This document shows, in pieces, positions 42,743 to 51,435 of a DNA stretch of 51,435 nt. The stretch spans positions 1 through 51,435 of the forward strand of contig CAKNJS010000015.1 of the NCBI GenBank assembly GCA_930986645.1, written 5' to 3'. Below the pieces are notes generated by a model. That model was not told where the DNA came from. It saw only the letters and a program-made list of their open reading frames with translations, and searched no databases. This stretch comes from an uncultured Lachnoclostridium sp. (GTDB taxonomy: Bacteria; Bacillota; Clostridia; Lachnospirales; Lachnospiraceae). The first letter of the stretch is position 1; the number at the start of each line of letters is the position of its first letter. The position numbers were made by a program, and so were the translations under genes.

Positions 42743-44212
42743 TCATTTTCCTGCCATTATCTCTTGCATCTTTGCACTGATTGCCTCTATGGAAGCTTCA
42801 TCCGGCCACATCACATACAGGATCTCCGAGCCGGAAGAGTAACAAGTCTGACTGTCACCTGTGCCGGTGGCCGCAACAGACTCGATCTCCCATGAACTGC
42901 CGTCAGAAAGCTGTCTGTTAATAAATTGCGCCATCTCACTGCGTGACATATTCGTCTCCACACTGTCGCTCACACTTGTAATAAGCTCGCTCGCATTTAC
43001 GAGGACAGCCGGGGACATCGCTTTCTCAAGAATCGCTTTGAGCACGGCTTCCTGATTCTTTCCTCTCTGATTGTCGCCGTCTTCAAATGTATATCTTTCC
43101 CTTGAAAACGCCAGCGCCTGCTCTCCGTTCATATGGTTCATTCCCTGCTGGAACTGATAACCTCTCGTCTCAAATGCATACTCAGAATAGACATCCACAC
43201 CGCCCAGTGCATCCACGATCTCTATCAGAGAAGTAAAGTTAACTCTTGCATAGTAGGTAATGTCAATGCCGTAGATACTCTCCAGAGTATTCATAGAAAC
43301 ATCTACGCCGTAGATCCCGGCGTGTGTCAGCTTGTCCCTCTTTTCCCCGGAAATTCCCGGCAGGGTCACGTAATAATCTCTCGGCGTAGTCGTCAGGAGA
43401 ATCTTATGCGTATTCGGGTTTACCGTCATTATGATATTTACATCGCTCCGGCTGTTCGTCGTAATCGGCCCGGCTACGTCAATTCCGCTGATATAAATAT
43501 TGAAAGGCTCCTCCACGTTCGTCTCTTCCTGTTTAAGAACCGTATTGATTCCAAACTGATAAAGGATCCTGACCTGATCAGAATATCCTTCGATCGCTTC
43601 CTCAATAATCCCGGTAAACGCCTCATTATACACAGCAGCGTCAATTTCTCCGGAAAGAAGAGCCTGCGCTTCTTCTCCAACTGTCTCATACTCCGCCGGG
43701 CTGATCTGTGAGCCAAGAGTCTCTTCGATATCTGCAAGCATTTTCTGTGTATTTTCTTGATCTTGAGATGTCTGTATCCCGAACTTATAGTCTGCAGCAT
43801 CCGTCAGAGACCGGGCAGGATCATCCGCCCGGACTACTACAACCATATTGTCAGTCTTGTAGGTCGCGCCTCCCACATCTGACATCATCTGATTAGTCCT
43901 TATCATAAAATAGGATCCTGCCGCGAGTGCTGCGCTGATCAGAACGCTGATCACAATGCCGGCAATATAAACTTTGTTTCGAACAAACTGAAGTCCCAGC
44001 AGAATTCCGAACAGCACAAGCATCATCAAATACAGCGCTGCCAGATATGTACCGGGGACAAATCCGCTGTACCATACAGCTGCTCCGAATACGATAGAAA
44101 GCAGCAGCTGTATCAGCACAACCACTTTACCGCCCCAGTGCCTCATCAGCATCTCTTTTACAGTATAGCGGTGCTTTCTTCGCCGTCGTCCGTGATTCCC
44201 GGATTTAGTCAT
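42743..44212 (-). CDS. LytR-CpsA-Psr (LCP) family ligase
   Basis: 489 residues. A basic N-terminus is followed by three TM segments (VVVLIQLLLSIVFGAAVWY, YLAALYLMMLVLFGILLGL, IAGIVISVLISAALAAGSYF). An extracytoplasmic stretch precedes the LCP domain (NIYISGIDVAGPITTNSRSD, LLTTTPRDYYVTLPG, YARVNFTSLIEIVDALGGVD, ALAFSRERYTFEDGDNQRGK). The Arg and Asp residues of those motifs bind the polyprenyl pyrophosphate. LCP enzymes attach teichoic-acid-like or capsular polymers to peptidoglycan. Start at the ATG at 44212 behind AGGAGG, after the Fkp stop. Confidence 0.93.
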   Translation of the reverse strand: MTKSGNHGRRRRKHRYTVKEMLMRHWGGKVVVLIQLLLSIVFGAAVWYSGFVPGTYLAALYLMMLVLFGILLGLQFVRNKVYIAGIVISVLISAALAAGSYFMIRTNQMMSDVGGATYKTDNMVVVVRADDPARSLTDAADYKFGIQTSQDQENTQKMLADIEETLGSQISPAEYETVGEEAQALLSGEIDAAVYNEAFTGIIEEAIEGYSDQVRILYQFGINTVLKQEETNVEEPFNIYISGIDVAGPITTNSRSDVNIIMTVNPNTHKILLTTTPRDYYVTLPGISGEKRDKLTHAGIYGVDVSMNTLESIYGIDITYYARVNFTSLIEIVDALGGVDVYSEYAFETRGYQFQQGMNHMNGEQALAFSRERYTFEDGDNQRGKNQEAVLKAILEKAMSPAVLVNASELITSVSDSVETNMSRSEMAQFINRQLSDGSSWEIESVAATGTGDSQTCYSSGSEILYVMWPDEASIEAISAKMQEIMAGK

Positions 44213-44276
44213 CACAATCAGCCTCCTTTTCATTTGTATTTGGCTTTTATCTGAATCATATTTCCACAGAGTTATC

Positions 44277-47200
44277 TTACAGCAGCAGCTCGCAATCCCA
44301 CACATCTACTCCGCTGTCCTGGAACACATGCCGAAGATGGTCGTGCAGCTGCTCCTTTGTCACACCTTTCTTCAGGATCACCTGAATAAAGCCACCCCCG
44401 CCGGCGCCGGAAATGAATTTCCCGTCCACCAGTTCTTCACACACCATAAGGATCTGATCGATACAAGTATTAGTTGTTCCGCTATCCAGCTGGCAGGACA
44501 GATTCCAGTGACGGTTCATGAGACGCGCGAACTCATCAATGTCTCCCTGTTCCAGTGCCAGCCTCATAAGTACTGCGACAGCTTTCATCTCATTGAGTGA
44601 ATGCAGAGACTCCGGACGGCTTCCGATATATCCGCCTACCACATCGCGGAGGAGATTACGGGCAAGTCTGCGCTGTCCCGTATAAATCAGAGCAAATCTG
44701 TCCTTCAGCTCCTGTTTCGCCTCTTCCGGCATCTCGACTTTCTCCACTCTCAGATGCTGATCGATTCCCGGTTTCGTTGTGATAAATTTGATTCCTTCAG
44801 TAAGTCCGCCTACCTGATCCTGCCAGCCTCCGCCTGTACTCATGATCTGTTCCATGCCGAGCACAACATCGTAAATCTCATCGTCTGTTCTGTCCAGTCC
44901 AAGGAATTTAAAAATACCTTTTACACAGGCTCCCGAGAGGATACTGCTTGTTCCAAGCCCTGAACCTTTCGGCACGCCATACACCTGGGTAGAAAGATAG
45001 ATGCCGCCTCCCAGCCTTCTGAGAATGTCCTGAAGATCTGCTTCTCCCTGAACCGGTATGATACCGCAGGCAATCAATGCCGCCTTATGAAGCGCAAAGG
45101 AATCATAAGGATTATGGCAGTTCTGAATCTCGGACGCATCCTCAATTGACGTATATACACCAATGTCTTTACTCTCAAACTCAACGTGCAGATCGTCCAG
45201 CTTTCTTACAGTAATCTGAACCGGATAAATTCCACGGAGTTTAATCGCCGCATTAAGAACAACACCTCCCTTTTCATTGCAGTGAGGCGGTGTATCCGTC
45301 CAGCCTCCTCCCCAGTTCACACGCACCGGGAGAGCAATATCGACCCTGTCCCTGCAAATATGATAACCGCTGCTGTCCGGAAGATTCTTCTTTGCCGAAT
45401 TATAAACTGCTCTTTGAATTGTACCAAAACATTCCGTTTCCAAAGCATCATACTGCATCATCTCATAACTTGTCCCCGTATGCTTCATATATCTGGATAA
45501 TGCATAGTAGATTCTTATTTTCAATGAGAAGTCTGCTTCCTGAGCATCCTGCTCAAGAATGTGGAATATTTCCTCCGAAATTCCTCTTTTTCCGAATATC
45601 TCGAGAGCGTCCTGATAGTAACTTCCCGTCTCAAGCGCCCATACAAATCTCTTCGTAAGCACCCGGTTCTCAAGCTCCCCTTCCCATCTATGAGCAGCAG
45701 CGATATCCGCTGAATTAAAACTGGAATACAGGCTCATTCTCTCGCTATCTTTCCACTTTCTGATCTCTTCAGGGGAAGCGGTTCCCTGCGTCATCCTGTA
45801 CAATACAGCCGCCGCGTCCAGCGCCGCCTCATGGCTGCCGCATACCGGATATAAGCGCGCAAACCAGAGATAAGACTCATCATCATCCCACAGATCAGAC
45901 GGCTCAATTCCATTCTTCGCCATCAGTTCTTCAAGCGAAGTACCAAGGAACTGCACGCTGCCGGGATATTCAGCCTTCGGATTATCTTCTGCCCCATATA
46001 TCCGGACAACATATCTTCCATCTGTCAGTTCTATGCCATGGAGTACCGTATCAGCCGGGACATGACGGTCGCACACCCGCACATGGGACAGCACCGCACC
46101 CGGTTCTATTACAGAATATCCGATCACGTATGCATTCTCTATATATGCACCCGCGCCAACTGCTGCGCGCCGTCCCACATAGGCATTGTGGGCCGCAAAG
46201 TTGTCTTCCGTAACAGCAGAATTGACCTGCATCTTCCAGTCAAGGAACTCATAGTCCTGCACATCCTGTGTCACAAGCTGACGCAGCTCCCTCGTTGTTC
46301 CGAAATGGATAAACTCTGCTGGAGAAAGACAAATCAGTTTCATAGTAAAACCGCTGATCGCGTTCCATATCTTAGTCCTGCATTCGTGGAGAGTATCATT
46401 CAGACTGCCCTCTGCTGCTTCATTATAAAAATCATCCAGTGTAGAATCACCCGCCAGAGGATACAGAAAATCACCGTAAAAACTGATCCGTGCCTCTTCA
46501 CTGCAGAACTGATGAAACTTCTCATCGTCGGGCTTGTTGTCCGTCGTAATCAGACCGTACAGCGCCTCCAGAAGCCTGCTGCCAAATATAACCGCTCCGG
46601 TGTCAAGATCTACATTACCTTCTTCGTTCACAGCGCCCATTTCCTGAAGATGCTCTTCTGTCTGCTTATGAAGAAAACATTTTACATAATCATTTCCGTC
46701 ATTTAAAAACACACCGTGATTCTTCCCGGTACTCACAGGCTCCTTAATCGAGATTGCTGCCGCCCCGTCAAACTGCGCGTCAATCTGAAGCGGATTAAAA
46801 AGAAGCAGAACATCTCCCGAAAGGACAAGCATTCCCTCCTGAATCCGCGACGGGACACCGGACATACCGATGATAAATTCATCAAAAAGCGTAGATCCCC
46901 GGCCATCCGGCAGTTCTCTCGGAACAGGTGAAAAAAGTTTGCCCGTTGCAGAGTACTGGGGCACTCTCTTACTGTCTCCGCCGGAATGAATCACAAGGAT
47001 CCGGCGGTTTTTAAACGGATTTGTCTCCTCCGGATGCTGCTCTCCTATGTATCTCATAACCTGAAAAGTTGCTCCGCCGGACCCCACCCGCTTTCCTTCC
47101 GGATCCGGAAGAACCGCATAATGTGTCTCGGCCGGAAGCAGGCCTTTCTCAAGGCGCTCATCGATCTGCGTCCGGTAAGCCGATGCCTGATCCTCATTCG

Positions 47201-47324
47201 AGGCCGTAAGGATAATATAATCCCATTTAATAAAATTCTTCTTTCTCAGACTTCTCTCATAATCTTCCCATGAATCCAGATACGACTGACGGAGGAACAG
47301 GTTCTTCATTTTCTTAAATCTCAT
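44277..47324 (-). CDS. fkp: Bifunctional L-fucokinase/GDP-fucose pyrophosphorylase Fkp
   Basis: 1015 residues, close to the Bacteroides Fkp (about 950). The N-terminal half is the fucose-1-phosphate guanylyltransferase (LVIHSGGDSKRVPQYSATGK segment, then a left-handed-helix-like stretch of VGRRAAVGAGAYIENAYVIG). The C-terminal third is a GHMP kinase with VRVNWGGGWTDTPPHCNEKG and GVPKGSGLGTSSILSG, and a late FISGAGGGGFI. It turns free L-fucose into GDP-fucose for surface glycans. It is best known from Bacteroides, so its presence in a Firmicute is notable. Start at the ATG at 47324 after AGGAG. Confidence 0.93.
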   Translation of the reverse strand: MRFKKMKNLFLRQSYLDSWEDYERSLRKKNFIKWDYIILTASNEDQASAYRTQIDERLEKGLLPAETHYAVLPDPEGKRVGSGGATFQVMRYIGEQHPEETNPFKNRRILVIHSGGDSKRVPQYSATGKLFSPVPRELPDGRGSTLFDEFIIGMSGVPSRIQEGMLVLSGDVLLLFNPLQIDAQFDGAAAISIKEPVSTGKNHGVFLNDGNDYVKCFLHKQTEEHLQEMGAVNEEGNVDLDTGAVIFGSRLLEALYGLITTDNKPDDEKFHQFCSEEARISFYGDFLYPLAGDSTLDDFYNEAAEGSLNDTLHECRTKIWNAISGFTMKLICLSPAEFIHFGTTRELRQLVTQDVQDYEFLDWKMQVNSAVTEDNFAAHNAYVGRRAAVGAGAYIENAYVIGYSVIEPGAVLSHVRVCDRHVPADTVLHGIELTDGRYVVRIYGAEDNPKAEYPGSVQFLGTSLEELMAKNGIEPSDLWDDDESYLWFARLYPVCGSHEAALDAAAVLYRMTQGTASPEEIRKWKDSERMSLYSSFNSADIAAAHRWEGELENRVLTKRFVWALETGSYYQDALEIFGKRGISEEIFHILEQDAQEADFSLKIRIYYALSRYMKHTGTSYEMMQYDALETECFGTIQRAVYNSAKKNLPDSSGYHICRDRVDIALPVRVNWGGGWTDTPPHCNEKGGVVLNAAIKLRGIYPVQITVRKLDDLHVEFESKDIGVYTSIEDASEIQNCHNPYDSFALHKAALIACGIIPVQGEADLQDILRRLGGGIYLSTQVYGVPKGSGLGTSSILSGACVKGIFKFLGLDRTDDEIYDVVLGMEQIMSTGGGWQDQVGGLTEGIKFITTKPGIDQHLRVEKVEMPEEAKQELKDRFALIYTGQRRLARNLLRDVVGGYIGSRPESLHSLNEMKAVAVLMRLALEQGDIDEFARLMNRHWNLSCQLDSGTTNTCIDQILMVCEELVDGKFISGAGGGGFIQVILKKGVTKEQLHDHLRHVFQDSGVDVWDCELLL

Positions 47325-47347
47325 GATGGTACTCCTATTTTTCGGCT

Positions 47348-47367
47348 GCCGGGTACAACGCCCCGGC
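47348..47367 (-). other. Leader hairpin of fkp
   Basis: GCCGGG (47348-47353) and CCCGGC (47362-47367) form a 6-bp GC stem. No T-run follows, so it is not a terminator. It lies between the small peptide gene and the fkp ribosome site and may affect translation. Confidence 0.35.
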
Positions 47368-47455
47368 GGTATTTCATTTTATATCCTGTCTGGTGTTTAT
47401 ATCTGTTTATACAAATATGTTATAAGATTATCACGCAGGTGAAAAATAATCAAGA

Positions 47456-47545
47456 TTACCTTTTCACCTGCACAATACAGGTAAGTACCATTCCGACAAC
47501 TGCTCCCAGCAGCAGACCGCCTGCAAAACTCAACAACATCCCCAT
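47456..47545 (-). CDS. 29-residue membrane peptide of the DUF3789 type
   Basis: From the ATG at 47545: MGMLLSFAGGLLLGAVVGMV followed by LTCIVQVKR. One TM segment with a GGxxxG-like pattern and a basic end, which matches the DUF3789 micropeptide style. GGGAGG lies about 10 bases upstream. It sits alone between the DUF262 genes and fkp. Function unknown. The stretch 47546-47793 is AT-rich and holds no other gene I can support. Confidence 0.6.
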   Translation of the reverse strand: MGMLLSFAGGLLLGAVVGMVLTCIVQVKR

Positions 47546-47793
47546 ATCAGTTCTGCCTCCCGTTTATTAAAAGCTTGCCCTTATTTCAATTACTATATAC
47601 ATTTTTTGTATTCACTATGATATATGTAATATGATAAAACTAATTGATTAGAAATAAGGATATAGACTTTTAGGGTAATAATGGTCAAACTGTGCCCGAA
47701 TCTTTCTCGATTTTATTGTCTGAATATACTGCCTGTTACTGTATGGGCAGACCTCAGCATTCTTTTTTCGCAGTATTCTAATCGCAGCAGTTT

Positions 47794-49860
47794 TTATAAT
47801 ATTTCAGTAAAATACTGTACAGTTTCTCTGACCGGTTCATCTGTCCGTGAAATAAATAAACTATTTTGTTTTTCATCGTCTACATAAAAACGTTCTTTAT
47901 AGAACATCACTATATATTTCTGCTCGACATAGAGCCGGTGCTGTGCTGAAGAACCTTTCTCATCATCCCATTCAGATGATATATTTATCCTGTCCATTTC
48001 TTCTTTCAATGCAGCCAAAAAAAGGTCAAAATTATATCCGTTCGCCCACTGGTTTCGAATGATATGCATCTCTCCGTTCAGACTGCGGATTCTGAGATGA
48101 CGGGGATTCATATATTTAAACAGGGAGGGATATCTGATAAAACACGACCTCCAGTCACGTCCGCTGATCTCTGCATTATCAATGATCTGCTGCAGCTGAG
48201 GCTCTATTTCCGCCTCAGCATCTATTACATCCAGAAATTCTTTTACAATGCTGCCACATTGGGAAAAAAGTCTTTTCAGCCCCGGTGTGTGCGCAGCTTC
48301 ATCCGGATCATCCACACACAATGTATGTGCGGCACTTACCGGAAGTGTATAATCGCCAAAAGTAAGCAGTGCTCTTCGCATCAGGTTCCCTGCGATCGGC
48401 CTTTTTTCACTAAAAAGGCTTTCTATCTTTCTCCAGCGGCATACAAATGACTTTCTATCGCAGCTCCTGTCAGAATTTCGGGCAGGATACAGCGCGCCTC
48501 TGATCTGTCCGCTGAAATACGGATTTGCTTCTGCTTTGTATATTGCTTCTGCAAATTGACTGTCCGATGAAATAATCCGCGCCTTAACTATTTCTTCCTC
48601 TACCTGTTCTCTGTCAAAGAAACTCACTACGGGATTGCCTTCAAAATAACTGTTAAGATCCATCCACCATGCAGAGAGTTCGTCAATACTTTTAATCGCA
48701 GACCTATATCTTACGGCATTATCAATCTCGGAATTAAAAGCAAGATTTTTCATAATTCTCATCCAGCTCTTCATGGAAGATACTTCCGCAGTTCCCCGGG
48801 CTCTGTATAAATACACAGTAACTGCATGGAAAAGCACACGCTCTCTATAGGTTGTATTTCCCAATGCGTCAAGGATCAATCTCTGTTCCTTGTGATACAC
48901 CTCTGACTTCTGACAGAGGAAATTCAGTGTATAAAACACACTGTAAAAGAAATCTTCGGATAGCTTTGTGTAATCTACCGAATTCTGCCATTTAATATCA
49001 TTTTCTATCATGCCATGGTTCATGAGGAAAATACCGAAAAAAGCATAAAACATGCTGTCGACTCTTTCAGGATCAAATCCGTCATCCCCGCTTTTTTCAC
49101 AAGCCTCGCCCCAGAACAGGTCTGTCCATTTACCGTCAAATAGCTGCTCAAACTCTTTGCTGAAATCCGAATCAAACGCTTTCAATCTGCCGATCAGACG
49201 CGCTTTGAAATTTTCAAACTCTGTCAGCGGTTTTCCCCTTGCATTCAGTTTGATATACAGACTGTCTTCCATTCCAAGATCCTCTATATTCAAAAACTGA
49301 AATTTCACTGGATCATGCTCTTTATCCAACAGGCATTTTTCCAGATCTTCTATATCTGAAAAATAGTCTTTTATAGCATCAAGCATAACAAGAGCCGATC
49401 TAACTGTAGGATCCTGATCCCACCCCGGCGCAAACCATGCCGCATCTTTAATCTGCTCTGACGGCCGGCTTCCCGCAGCCAGTACTTCTTCCCTGTTTTC
49501 AACCAGCAGCCTGAAGAAAATCTCTGATGAAATACGAGTTTCATAGGTAAACCGTTTCAGAAATTGCGTCTTGGCACCATCATCCCTAAATGCATATAGA
49601 TATAGAAGGAAAAGCGTCGTTAGTCTCTGCTGGCCGTCAATCGGAATAAACTTTCCATTCTTTGCTTTTCCATAAATAAAATTCAGATCAACAGATTCTC
49701 CGCCAAGCACTGCATTTCTTAAATCCGAAAGCAGATTGCTTCGCACGTTGTCAGTATGGACATCCTGTCTTCCCTGAGCATAATCACGCTGTATAATCGG
49801 TATTTCAACTGTATATTTTTCCAGTAATTCCACAAAATTGGAAGGATTCTGACCGTTCAT
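47794..49860 (-). CDS. DUF262-domain protein, second of a pair
   Basis: 688 residues. The N-terminal 220 form a DUF262 (ParB/Srx-like nucleotide-binding) domain. VEIPIIQRDYAQGR and FIPIDGQQRLTTLFLLYLYA are its two motifs; the IDGQQR loop is the NTP-binding core. The rest is helical and lacks the DUF1524/HNH end that its partner has. DUF262 proteins are parts of modification-dependent (GmrSD, SspE-like) restriction. Its start overlaps the stop of the partner gene by 4 bp (ATGA), so the two are made together, probably as a complex (inference). Confidence 0.88.
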   Translation of the reverse strand: MNGQNPSNFVELLEKYTVEIPIIQRDYAQGRQDVHTDNVRSNLLSDLRNAVLGGESVDLNFIYGKAKNGKFIPIDGQQRLTTLFLLYLYAFRDDGAKTQFLKRFTYETRISSEIFFRLLVENREEVLAAGSRPSEQIKDAAWFAPGWDQDPTVRSALVMLDAIKDYFSDIEDLEKCLLDKEHDPVKFQFLNIEDLGMEDSLYIKLNARGKPLTEFENFKARLIGRLKAFDSDFSKEFEQLFDGKWTDLFWGEACEKSGDDGFDPERVDSMFYAFFGIFLMNHGMIENDIKWQNSVDYTKLSEDFFYSVFYTLNFLCQKSEVYHKEQRLILDALGNTTYRERVLFHAVTVYLYRARGTAEVSSMKSWMRIMKNLAFNSEIDNAVRYRSAIKSIDELSAWWMDLNSYFEGNPVVSFFDREQVEEEIVKARIISSDSQFAEAIYKAEANPYFSGQIRGALYPARNSDRSCDRKSFVCRWRKIESLFSEKRPIAGNLMRRALLTFGDYTLPVSAAHTLCVDDPDEAAHTPGLKRLFSQCGSIVKEFLDVIDAEAEIEPQLQQIIDNAEISGRDWRSCFIRYPSLFKYMNPRHLRIRSLNGEMHIIRNQWANGYNFDLFLAALKEEMDRINISSEWDDEKGSSAQHRLYVEQKYIVMFYKERFYVDDEKQNSLFISRTDEPVRETVQYFTEIL

Positions 49861-51404
49861 TGCGCACCTCCTTTATTCCAGAACTGATCCAGTATTTCTG
49901 TAAGCTTTGCAATATAATCCCTTTTATCCGCCACATTCCAGAGCTCCATATCACCCGGAGAGGCAGAATAGACTTTCAAAAAAACATTTTTTGTACAAAG
50001 AGGAACAAATTGCCCCTTTGATTCCCTGTCAATAATTACGGCTCGTTTTTCTTGAAACGGGGCATTCTTATAACTCCGGTTAGTACTGGAGTCAAGCAGT
50101 GTTAAGTTGCCAAGGGAATCATCAGGCTCATCTGTATCATCCGCGGTTGCATGTATATGCTCGATATCCCATTTCTCCTTTTTATATATATCGAACGGGA
50201 ATCTGTACTGTTTTTCTCCTTTACACACAAGAGTAGCAATATTAAAGAGAAGAAGAACATGACGTATAGTCTTTCTTCCTGTTGAATCCTCAAGCGTGAG
50301 CATTCCCCAGTCGATTTTCCCCTTATCATCCTTGACAATCCCGCTTTTTATAAGCTTCGTCTGATCAAGCAGTATGGCCTTTGCTTCGCTTTTGCGCTTT
50401 CCGGCTGTCAAAGCTCGGATTTTGGCGGCATTTATGCCAGTACTGATCAGATAGCCGATGATATGGTATTTATCCAAATCTTCATACCATGAGCAGAATT
50501 CTGCGTAAATCTGTTCTACGTCATCCCACAATACATCAATAAACTTATTCCGGTCATCCGCAGCTTCCATCGCTGCACTGAAAACAAGAAATGAAAAATA
50601 TCCCTGCTTTTCCGATATATGATTTTCCAATGTATTACTGTTATATTCATCAGCCAAAAGATCGAATATCATGTCTATCCTTGTACCGCTTTCTTCGGAA
50701 TCGTTCAAGAAATACCAGAATCGTTCATTTTGGAGCCCCTGCTCAATACGGTCCCATGATGCTGCTATCCGGAGCTGCTTTCGCAGCATATCAGTCCCGA
50801 CGAAATTGTCTTTATTAAGCAGAAGCGCTTTGATCAGCTCCGCATTTGTAAGCGGGATTTTCCCCAGATTCACTTTCGTAAATATAGCGATCGGATCGCT
50901 GTCTGCCGGGATCTCATACCAGATAAAAAATACACTCTTTCTCATCTTTGTATTCAATTCCTGAACAGCTGCCGAACGGTCCGGCTGCTCATCCAGCCAT
51001 TGATCCATTGCTTTGTAAGCCTGTCCCATATAATAAAAATCTATATTGGAACGTTCATTCCATGTATCATCCGATAATTTCTGCAGGAAGTGCGCACTCT
51101 CTTCACGTGTCTGATAACTCAGTTCAAACGGTGGAACCGCAGAACGAATTTCCTGTTGGGCAATTTTCATAAATATGTAAATTGTAGTGAGCCTCTGCTG
51201 GCCGTCCACCACTTCATACGAACCGTCCTGCATTTTTTTGACTATCAATGGCTGCAGGCAGTACCGCCTATTTCCTTCATTTGAAAAATCAGAGATATCA
51301 TTTAGCAGGGCTCTGACATCAAACTCGGTCCACCGGTAACCTCTTTGATAGGATGGGACATAAAACCGGTGTGATTTTAGTTCACTGTTATGAAGTGACT
51401 TTTG
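49857..51404 (-). CDS. DUF262 and DUF1524 (HNH-like) protein, GmrSD/RloF type, 5' end incomplete
   Basis: At least 515 residues. FYVPSYQRGYRW and VVDGQQRLTTIY mark DUF262. WDIEHIHATADDT and LGNLTLLDSSTNRSYKN mark the C-terminal DUF1524 HNH-like nuclease, with His, Asn and His-type positions. The conserved FYVPSYQ motif is upstream of every possible ATG in frame, so the real start lies further out. A TGA at 51405-51407 closes the frame and no start codon is visible between. Either a frameshift lies near 51395-51410, or the gene is broken. This plus the second DUF262 gene suggests a two-gene type IV-like restriction or other phage-defence system. Confidence 0.8.
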   Translation of the reverse strand, partial: QKSLHNSELKSHRFYVPSYQRGYRWTEFDVRALLNDISDFSNEGNRRYCLQPLIVKKMQDGSYEVVDGQQRLTTIYIFMKIAQQEIRSAVPPFELSYQTREESAHFLQKLSDDTWNERSNIDFYYMGQAYKAMDQWLDEQPDRSAAVQELNTKMRKSVFFIWYEIPADSDPIAIFTKVNLGKIPLTNAELIKALLLNKDNFVGTDMLRKQLRIAASWDRIEQGLQNERFWYFLNDSEESGTRIDMIFDLLADEYNSNTLENHISEKQGYFSFLVFSAAMEAADDRNKFIDVLWDDVEQIYAEFCSWYEDLDKYHIIGYLISTGINAAKIRALTAGKRKSEAKAILLDQTKLIKSGIVKDDKGKIDWGMLTLEDSTGRKTIRHVLLLFNIATLVCKGEKQYRFPFDIYKKEKWDIEHIHATADDTDEPDDSLGNLTLLDSSTNRSYKNAPFQEKRAVIIDRESKGQFVPLCTKNVFLKVYSASPGDMELWNVADKRDYIAKLTEILDQFWNKGGAQ

Positions 51405-51435
51405 TCAAGAGGTAAACAAAGCATCCAACAAATTT

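Noticed and set aside
47681-47887. Plus-strand 68-residue frame at the end of the DUF262 gene
   Set aside because: It overlaps the DUF262 3' end in reverse, with no ribosome site or motif.
1-51435. tRNA, rRNA, CRISPR arrays, riboswitches
   Set aside because: Read through both strands; no cloverleaf with a TTC-type arm, no repeat-spacer array and no recognisable riboswitch core was found.

Overview
The window reads as a chromosomal segment of a Gram-positive anaerobe of the Lachnospiraceae (Clostridium cluster XIVa). Moderate GC, strong AGGAGG-type ribosome sites, lipoprotein solute-binding proteins, a YesM/YesN pair, the pst-phoPR order and the ClpC/RadA neighbourhood all fit. Genus cannot be fixed from sequence alone. 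No tRNA, rRNA, CRISPR array or complete mobile element was found. Almost everything from 2.9 kb rightwards is on the minus strand, so operons read right to left.

Layout. (1) 0.28-2.93 kb, plus strand: a WYL regulator, a YjbR-DUF3795 fusion, a GyrI-like protein and a small GNAT. (2) 2.93-11.7 kb: a sugar ABC importer (binding protein, hairpin, two permeases), then a YesN/YesM two-component pair with a second large lipoprotein, and a histidine phosphatase. (3) 11.8-14.5 kb: an autoregulated YtrA-type operon (GntR, ABC ATPase, ABC-2 permease, DUF4177, zinc ribbon) ending in a decayed Rpn-family nuclease tail. (4) 14.6-20.0 kb: GntR, clpC, a small conserved protein, radA and a thioesterase. (5) 20.1-23.9 kb: an ECF sigma factor fused to a membrane segment and a large presumed extracytoplasmic domain. 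An adjacent operon encodes a coiled-coil protein, a membrane protein and a frameshifted zinc ribbon. Both transcription units carry the same ECF-like promoter, AAAACTTTTT, 13 bases, GTCTTAG. (6) 24.0-30.5 kb: pstSCAB-phoU-phoP-phoR behind a Pho box. (7) 30.5-37.2 kb: 2-aminoethylphosphonate uptake and breakdown (ATPase, fused permease, binding protein, PhnW, PhnX) with an RpiR/SIS regulator. Its promoter region has four hexamers in 11-bp phase, like those before pstS, which points to phosphate control.

(8) 37.3-41.5 kb: an isolated rfbB followed by a decaying stretch. It holds a frameshifted zinc-ribbon protein, a gene broken by a 22-bp tandem duplication, the 5' end of an IS (probably IS1634-like) and a truncated membrane ORF. 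(9) 41.5-47.5 kb: a PF14907-type nucleotidyltransferase, an LCP ligase, a fused fucokinase/GDP-fucose pyrophosphorylase (Fkp) and a 29-residue DUF3789-like peptide, probably for making or attaching a fucosylated surface polymer. (10) 47.8-51.4 kb: two overlapping DUF262 genes, the first also carrying a DUF1524/HNH-like end. They form a GmrSD-like candidate phage-defence module, but the first gene has no visible start codon in frame near the window edge.

The candidates for something undescribed are the membrane-tethered sigma factor with its two matched promoters and the two-gene DUF262 module. Family calls rest on motif recognition, since no database search could be run.
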